Part shown: piece by piece, positions 60,240-64,000 of the stretch | Position numbering within the stretch: the first letter of the stretch is position 1 | Layout of the letters: the number at the start of each line of letters is the position of its first letter | From: Ureibacillus sp. FSL W7-1570 | GTDB lineage: Bacteria; Bacillota; Bacilli; Bacillales_A; Planococcaceae | Assembly (NCBI RefSeq): GCF_038593265.1 | Contig: NZ_CP151979.1 | Span: 2,246,001 to 2,310,000 of the forward strand | Direction of reading: 5' to 3' | DNA: 64,000 nucleotides | Program-made: the position numbers and the translations under genes | Notes under the pieces: generated by a model | Databases searched by the model: none | What the model was told of the DNA's origin: nothing | What the model saw: only the letters and a program-made list of their open reading frames with translations

Positions 60240-61556
60240 ATGAAGTTTGTGCCATTCAGTAAAGACGGCAAGTCAATGGAGGAACGGTTTTTTGATCTTG
60301 AAACATATGTTCACAATGTATTAATCGAGGTTTCCGAGTATCCCGGCATAGCTAAGCAAATTGAAACAATTCAATTGACCAAAAATGATTTGGCTATCCT
60401 GCGTCAGTTAAAACCTCTCATTAAAAACTATATTCCAAAAATGGTGAATACTTTTTACGATAACATTTCGATTAATCGCCAACTCGTTGATCTTATCAAT
60501 CGATATTCAACAATGGACCGATTAAAAATAACGCTCACCAAACATATAAATGATATTTTCGAAGGGCAGATTGATAAAAAATATATCGAAAACCGGACTA
60601 GGATTGCTCTTGCGCATATCAAGATTGGACTGATGTCAAAATGGTATCTTTCATCATTCCAATCTCTGAATTCTTCTTTTGCACAGTTCATCCAAGAATT
60701 GAATCTTTCGAATGAAGAAGCATTGCGCGCAACCAATGCCTTCTCAAAGATTATCAATTTGGAACAGCAGCTCGTAATTGAAGCCTATGAAAAAGAACAA
60801 GAACGGGTCCGCAAAGAAAATGACAAAATAAAACAATCTCTGATCGCATCCATTCAACAAATCGCCCAAGAACTGAATGTGATGAATCAAGAAACGACGA
60901 CATCCATCCAAATCATTTCAGAGCAATCTCAAAATATTGCTTCATCCACATCGCAAGGTTTGGATTATGTTGCGGATACAGAAGAAAAATCAAATCAGGG
61001 TAAATCCCAATTGGCGAAACAAACAGACTTGATGAATATGATTTTAAACAGTGTCAATTTATTGGAAGATTCCATGATTCACTTACGTTCGTCTTCCCAA
61101 AAAATTTCTGAAATTGTCAATTTGGTGACTGGCATTGCCGATCAGACAAACTTGCTCGCTTTAAACGCTTCCATTGAAGCCGCCCGTGCAGGCGAACACG
61201 GGAAAGGGTTTGCCGTTGTAGCGGAAGAAGTGCGAAAGCTTGCGGAAGAAACGAAGAAAGCCGTGCAAAGCGTTTCTACATTAATAAAAGAAATGGAAGC
61301 GAATATTTCTGAAATGACATCCAGTGTAAATAACGTGGATGAACAAGTGAAACTAAGTGTGGAAACCCAGGAGCATTTGGCGGAATCCTTTGAACAAATT
61401 GCCAAGAAAGTGTCGGGAATCCGCAATCAGTATGCTTCCACTTCCAAAGATATTGAACAAATTTCCAATAATATTGCAAACCTGGTGGAAAGCACTTCTC
61501 TTATAGCCAAATCTTCGGATACTTTAATTAAAGCGGTTCACGATTTTTCGAATTAA
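60240..61556 (+). CDS. HemAT-like globin-coupled aerotaxis transducer
   Basis: A 438-residue soluble chemoreceptor. The N-terminal globin domain (about 30-190) resembles B. subtilis HemAT: the proximal heme His is in [16 protein letters not shown] (about residue 126) and the distal Tyr in VNTFYDNIS (about 73). The C-terminal signalling domain has the CheA/CheW-binding tip [20 protein letters not shown] and [19 protein letters not shown]. No membrane helix is seen. It should bind oxygen and steer swimming through CheA. GGGGGATACAT precedes the ATG. Confidence 0.92.
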   Translation: MKFVPFSKDGKSMEERFFDLETYVHNVLIEVSEYPGIAKQIETIQLTKNDLAILRQLKPLIKNYIPKMVNTFYDNISINRQLVDLINRYSTMDRLKITLTKHINDIFEGQIDKKYIENRTRIALAHIKIGLMSKWYLSSFQSLNSSFAQFIQELNLSNEEALRATNAFSKIINLEQQLVIEAYEKEQERVRKENDKIKQSLIASIQQIAQELNVMNQETTTSIQIISEQSQNIASSTSQGLDYVADTEEKSNQGKSQLAKQTDLMNMILNSVNLLEDSMIHLRSSSQKISEIVNLVTGIADQTNLLALNASIEAARAGEHGKGFAVVAEEVRKLAEETKKAVQSVSTLIKEMEANISEMTSSVNNVDEQVKLSVETQEHLAESFEQIAKKVSGIRNQYASTSKDIEQISNNIANLVESTSLIAKSSDTLIKAVHDFSN

Positions 61557-61590
61557 TGGATAAAAGAACTTCAACCTGCTTATAAAAACC

Positions 61591-61624
61591 GAAGCTGTCT
61601 GGAAAAATATTTCCGGACAGCTTC
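61591..61624. terminator. Bidirectional terminator between the HemAT-like and thioesterase genes
   Basis: GAAGCTGTC and GACAGCTTC, extended by GGAAA and TTTCC, form a strong stem around AATAT. A T-rich tail follows on the plus strand. It serves two convergent genes. Confidence 0.85.
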
Positions 61625-61629
61625 AATAT

Positions 61630-62124
61630 TTATTTTAGGAGGGCAACCTCTTTTAATTTTTTTCTTTTTTCCTTCCTCAACTTTTGTCTTTCTAATCCGG
61701 CTTTGTGTAATCTCTCTTCTTCCACCGTCTCCGGATAAACTTCCGGAACCGGCGTCGGTTTCCCTTCTTCATCAATGGCCACCATCGTTACAAAAGATTC
61801 TGTTGTCAATTTTTCCTCTCCGGTTTTGATGTTGCGGGACAAGACACGCACATACACTTCCATGGATGTCCTTCCTGTGGAAGTGACGATGGCTTCCAAC
61901 TCCAACATATCCCCCACATAAGCGGGAGAAACGAAATCGACGGAATCAAATGAAGCGGTTACCACTTCTTTCTTACAATGTTTCATGCAAGAAAGTGCCG
62001 CTATTTCATCAATATACGCCAAGATCTTTCCTCCGAAAATGGAACCATATTGATTCGCATCAGGAGGTAATACGAGTCGGTTCTGAACCGTACGTGACTG
62101 GCTCATTGGATATGCATTGCTCAT
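61630..62124 (-). CDS. Acyl-CoA thioesterase (hotdog fold, YkhA-like)
   Basis: A 164-residue hotdog-fold thioesterase that hydrolyses acyl-CoA. NQYGSIFGGKILAYIDEIAA carries the catalytic Asp, and VTASFDSVDFVSPAYVGDML is typical of the cytosolic BACH/YkhA group; the basic C-terminal tail KLRKEKRKKL is an extension. The ATG at 62124 follows TTGGAGG; a TTG five codons earlier overlaps that site. Confidence 0.88.
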   Translation of the reverse strand: MSNAYPMSQSRTVQNRLVLPPDANQYGSIFGGKILAYIDEIAALSCMKHCKKEVVTASFDSVDFVSPAYVGDMLELEAIVTSTGRTSMEVYVRVLSRNIKTGEEKLTTESFVTMVAIDEEGKPTPVPEVYPETVEEERLHKAGLERQKLRKEKRKKLKEVALLK

Positions 62125-62221
62125 TTGTATGTCCTCCAATTCATTGTATACTATTCCAATACATTGCGATTATTATGCAAACATAATATTAATTTCATAC
62201 AGATGAGCATTGCAACTTTTT

Positions 62222-63649
62222 TTACAGGTCTGTTTTAATCGTTATAAATTTCAAATCCGTCATTTCTTCAATGGCATATTTAATACCTTCCCGCCCATAT
62301 CCGCTATTTTTCACACCGCCATATGGCATATTATCTATGCGGAATGTCGGGATATCATTAATGACAACCGCCCCCGCTTCCAATTCATCCGCCGCTTTTA
62401 AAGCATCTGTAAGAACGTTAGTATATATTCCCGCATTTAAACCTAAATCGGAGGCATTGACATATTGAATCGCTTCATCCAATGTTTTGTAAGGGACGAT
62501 GGAAACAATCGGCGCAAAGGTTTCCAAGCACATGATTTTCATATCCGGTTTCACGTTCACCATCACGGTTGGAGTCATCGTGCGTTCAGTGAATTCCGCA
62601 CCTGTCGCCACTTCCGCCCCTTGCGCTTTCGCTTCTTCTATCCAAGCTTTGATGCGCTCGACTTCTTTCGGATGAATCATGGCGCTTAAATCCGTCGTCG
62701 GGTCAAACGGATCTCCCAGTTTCAATTTTTTCGTTTCTTTCACAAAAGCCTCTGTAAATTGATCGTAAATGGATTCATGAACATAAATTCGTTGCAGCGA
62801 AATGCATACTTGTCCGGAAAAGCCGAATGCGCCGCTCACCGTGCGAGGGACGATTTTTTCGATCGGCGTGCTCGGTTCGATGATAACCGCCGCATTGGAA
62901 CCCAATTCTAATGTCACTTTTCTTAAGCCCACTTTTTCTTTGATTTTCATTCCAACCGCGCCACTGCCAGTGAACGTCACTTTTTTCACAAAAGGATGGG
63001 TCACTAGCACATCGCTCAATTCTCCGCCTGAGCCGGTCACGATTTGCAATGCGCCATCAGGAAGACCGGCTTCTTTAAAAATTTCCGCCATCGCCAATGC
63101 GCTTAACGGTGTTTGAGTGGCCGGTTTTAAAACAACCGTATTTCCGACTGCAAAGGCTGGCCCCAATTTATGGGCAACGAGATTGAACGGAAAGTTAAAT
63201 GGCGTAATGGCCGAAACAACTCCTAGAGGGATACGTTTTGTAAAGCCGAGGCGATTTTTTCCACCCGGAGCTGCATCCATCGGCACGGTTTCGCCAAAAA
63301 CATTTTTTGCCGCCTCTGCCGAAAACTGATAAGTGGCAATCGTACGGTCCAATTCAGCAAGTCCGGCGGTAATCGGCTTTCCAGCTTCATTGGCAAGAAT
63401 TTCTGCAAATTCTTGTTTTCTTTTCTTCATGATGTCCACAACTTTATATAAGATTTCCGCTCTTTCATACGCAGATGTTTTTTTAAACGTTTGGAAAGCC
63501 TCATGAGCTCCCTGGATGGCCCGTTCCACATCTTGTACAGAAGCCTTTGCCACTTTGGCAATCACTTCGCCAGTATAAGGAGCCGTTAAGTCATAGGTTT
63601 CTTTCGCTTCCTCCCATTGACCGTTAATCCATAATTTTGTTTCTTTCAT
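62222..63649 (-). CDS. Aldehyde dehydrogenase family protein
   Basis: A 475-residue NAD(P)-dependent aldehyde dehydrogenase. The nucleotide-binding region is ITPFNFPFNLVAHKLGPAFA and VTFTGSGAVGMKIKEK, the general base Glu in VTLELGSNAAVII, the catalytic Cys in FGFSGQVCISLQRIYVH, and ETFAPIVSIVPY follows. Within the family it resembles glyceraldehyde- or lactaldehyde-type enzymes, but the substrate cannot be fixed. AATGGAGGTGTAGGAG precedes the ATG. It is separated from the neighbouring thioesterase by about 100 bases. Confidence 0.9.
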   Translation of the reverse strand: MKETKLWINGQWEEAKETYDLTAPYTGEVIAKVAKASVQDVERAIQGAHEAFQTFKKTSAYERAEILYKVVDIMKKRKQEFAEILANEAGKPITAGLAELDRTIATYQFSAEAAKNVFGETVPMDAAPGGKNRLGFTKRIPLGVVSAITPFNFPFNLVAHKLGPAFAVGNTVVLKPATQTPLSALAMAEIFKEAGLPDGALQIVTGSGGELSDVLVTHPFVKKVTFTGSGAVGMKIKEKVGLRKVTLELGSNAAVIIEPSTPIEKIVPRTVSGAFGFSGQVCISLQRIYVHESIYDQFTEAFVKETKKLKLGDPFDPTTDLSAMIHPKEVERIKAWIEEAKAQGAEVATGAEFTERTMTPTVMVNVKPDMKIMCLETFAPIVSIVPYKTLDEAIQYVNASDLGLNAGIYTNVLTDALKAADELEAGAVVINDIPTFRIDNMPYGGVKNSGYGREGIKYAIEEMTDLKFITIKTDL

Positions 63650-63709
63650 CTCCTACACCTCCATTATGATTTATTTCCATTTTATCACTCCCAACAATTT
63701 TTGAGTGAA

Positions 63710-64000
63710 TCAACGGAAGAAATCCAACAAATCAATTCCAGGCAAAAAAATAATATCCACAACATCCAGCGTAATTTCCATAACATCAATTAAATCTTCA
63801 ATAAAAAGCTCTTTCATATCGACCATATTTTGCACCTCAACCAGCTCTCTCATGATTTTTTGGATGGCGACAATTAGTGCCAATTCCTTTGCCATGCGGA
63901 ATATTTTTAATTCCAATAAAGCTTTCTGCCATTCCGCTATTTCATCTATTTTTTCATTATCTGTTGCATTTAACGCTAAAATCCCCAAATACGGATAGTG
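63710..64000 (-). CDS. 5'-truncated ORF of unknown function
   Basis: The last 97 codons of a gene whose start lies beyond the window; the frame is open to the edge (HYPYLGILALNATDNEKIDE at the visible start). The product is acidic, rich in Glu, Leu, Ile and Asp, with amphipathic helices such as AKELALIVAIQKIMRELVEV and a hydrophobic end VVDIIFLPGIDLLDFF. No family is recognised. A small repeat-rich or coil-forming protein is possible. Confidence 0.45.
   Translation of the reverse strand, partial: HYPYLGILALNATDNEKIDEIAEWQKALLELKIFRMAKELALIVAIQKIMRELVEVQNMVDMKELFIEDLIDVMEITLDVVDIIFLPGIDLLDFFR

Overview
The window is a low-GC Gram-positive chromosome segment of the order Bacillales. The evidence is the gene order (ctsR-mcsA-mcsB-clpC-radA ... 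gltX ... cysS-mrnC-rlmB-rae1-sigH-rpmG-secE-nusG-rplKAJL-rpoBC-rplGB-rpsLG-fusA-tuf ... S10/spc/alpha ribosomal operons-ecfAAT-truA-rplM-rpsI), strong AGGAGG-type ribosome binding sites, a Cys T-box, an L10 leader and a CtsR operator. The proteins resemble Bacillus subtilis orthologues closely, but the gene complement differs enough that a Planococcaceae/Caryophanaceae-type genus is my guess (inference only). Nearly every gene lies on the minus strand, so biological order runs from high to low coordinates.

Layout in direction of transcription. 64000-59300: an unrecognised 5'-truncated ORF, an aldehyde dehydrogenase, an acyl-CoA thioesterase, a plus-strand HemAT-like globin aerotaxis sensor, and two small membrane proteins, one behind a sigma-W-like promoter. 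59200-54570: the heat-shock operon ctsR-mcsA-mcsB-clpC with a CtsR box over its start point. 54420-50360: radA, the PIN/TRAM membrane protein YacL, ispD and ispF, with disA absent. 50170-45200: gltX, then a Cys T-box directly in front of cysS (cysE absent), mrnC, rlmB, rae1. 45130-39990: sigH, rpmG, secE, nusG, rplK-rplA, the L10 leader with rplJ-rplL, and an RsmC-like methyltransferase. 39740-27410: rpoB, rpoC, rplGB, rpsL, rpsG, fusA, tuf.

27210-19450 is an accessory block lying between tuf and rpsJ, genes that are near neighbours in B. subtilis. It holds malate synthase G, a convergent LysR regulator and a complete BceRS-BceAB type peptide-antibiotic sensing and detoxification module with a palindromic BceR-like box before the transporter genes. 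18980-4710 is the S10-spc-alpha ribosomal superoperon including secY, adk, infA, rpmJ and rpoA. 4350-93 carries the energy-coupling factor module ecfA1-ecfA2-ecfT with truA, then rplM-rpsI.

The most unusual observation is that the map gene (methionine aminopeptidase), expected between adk and infA, survives only as a frameshifted, shortened relic of about 370 bases (7392-7759) containing a plausible promoter for infA. Other points of interest are an 88-base RNA-like element with mutually exclusive pairings between rplQ and ecfA1, a stem-loop between the Shine-Dalgarno sequence and start codon of ispF, the missing cysE and disA, and the insertion between tuf and rpsJ. I see no rRNA or tRNA genes, CRISPR arrays, transposases or prophage genes. 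Apart from the bce-type module, whose family is well described, I found no candidate for a new multi-gene system.
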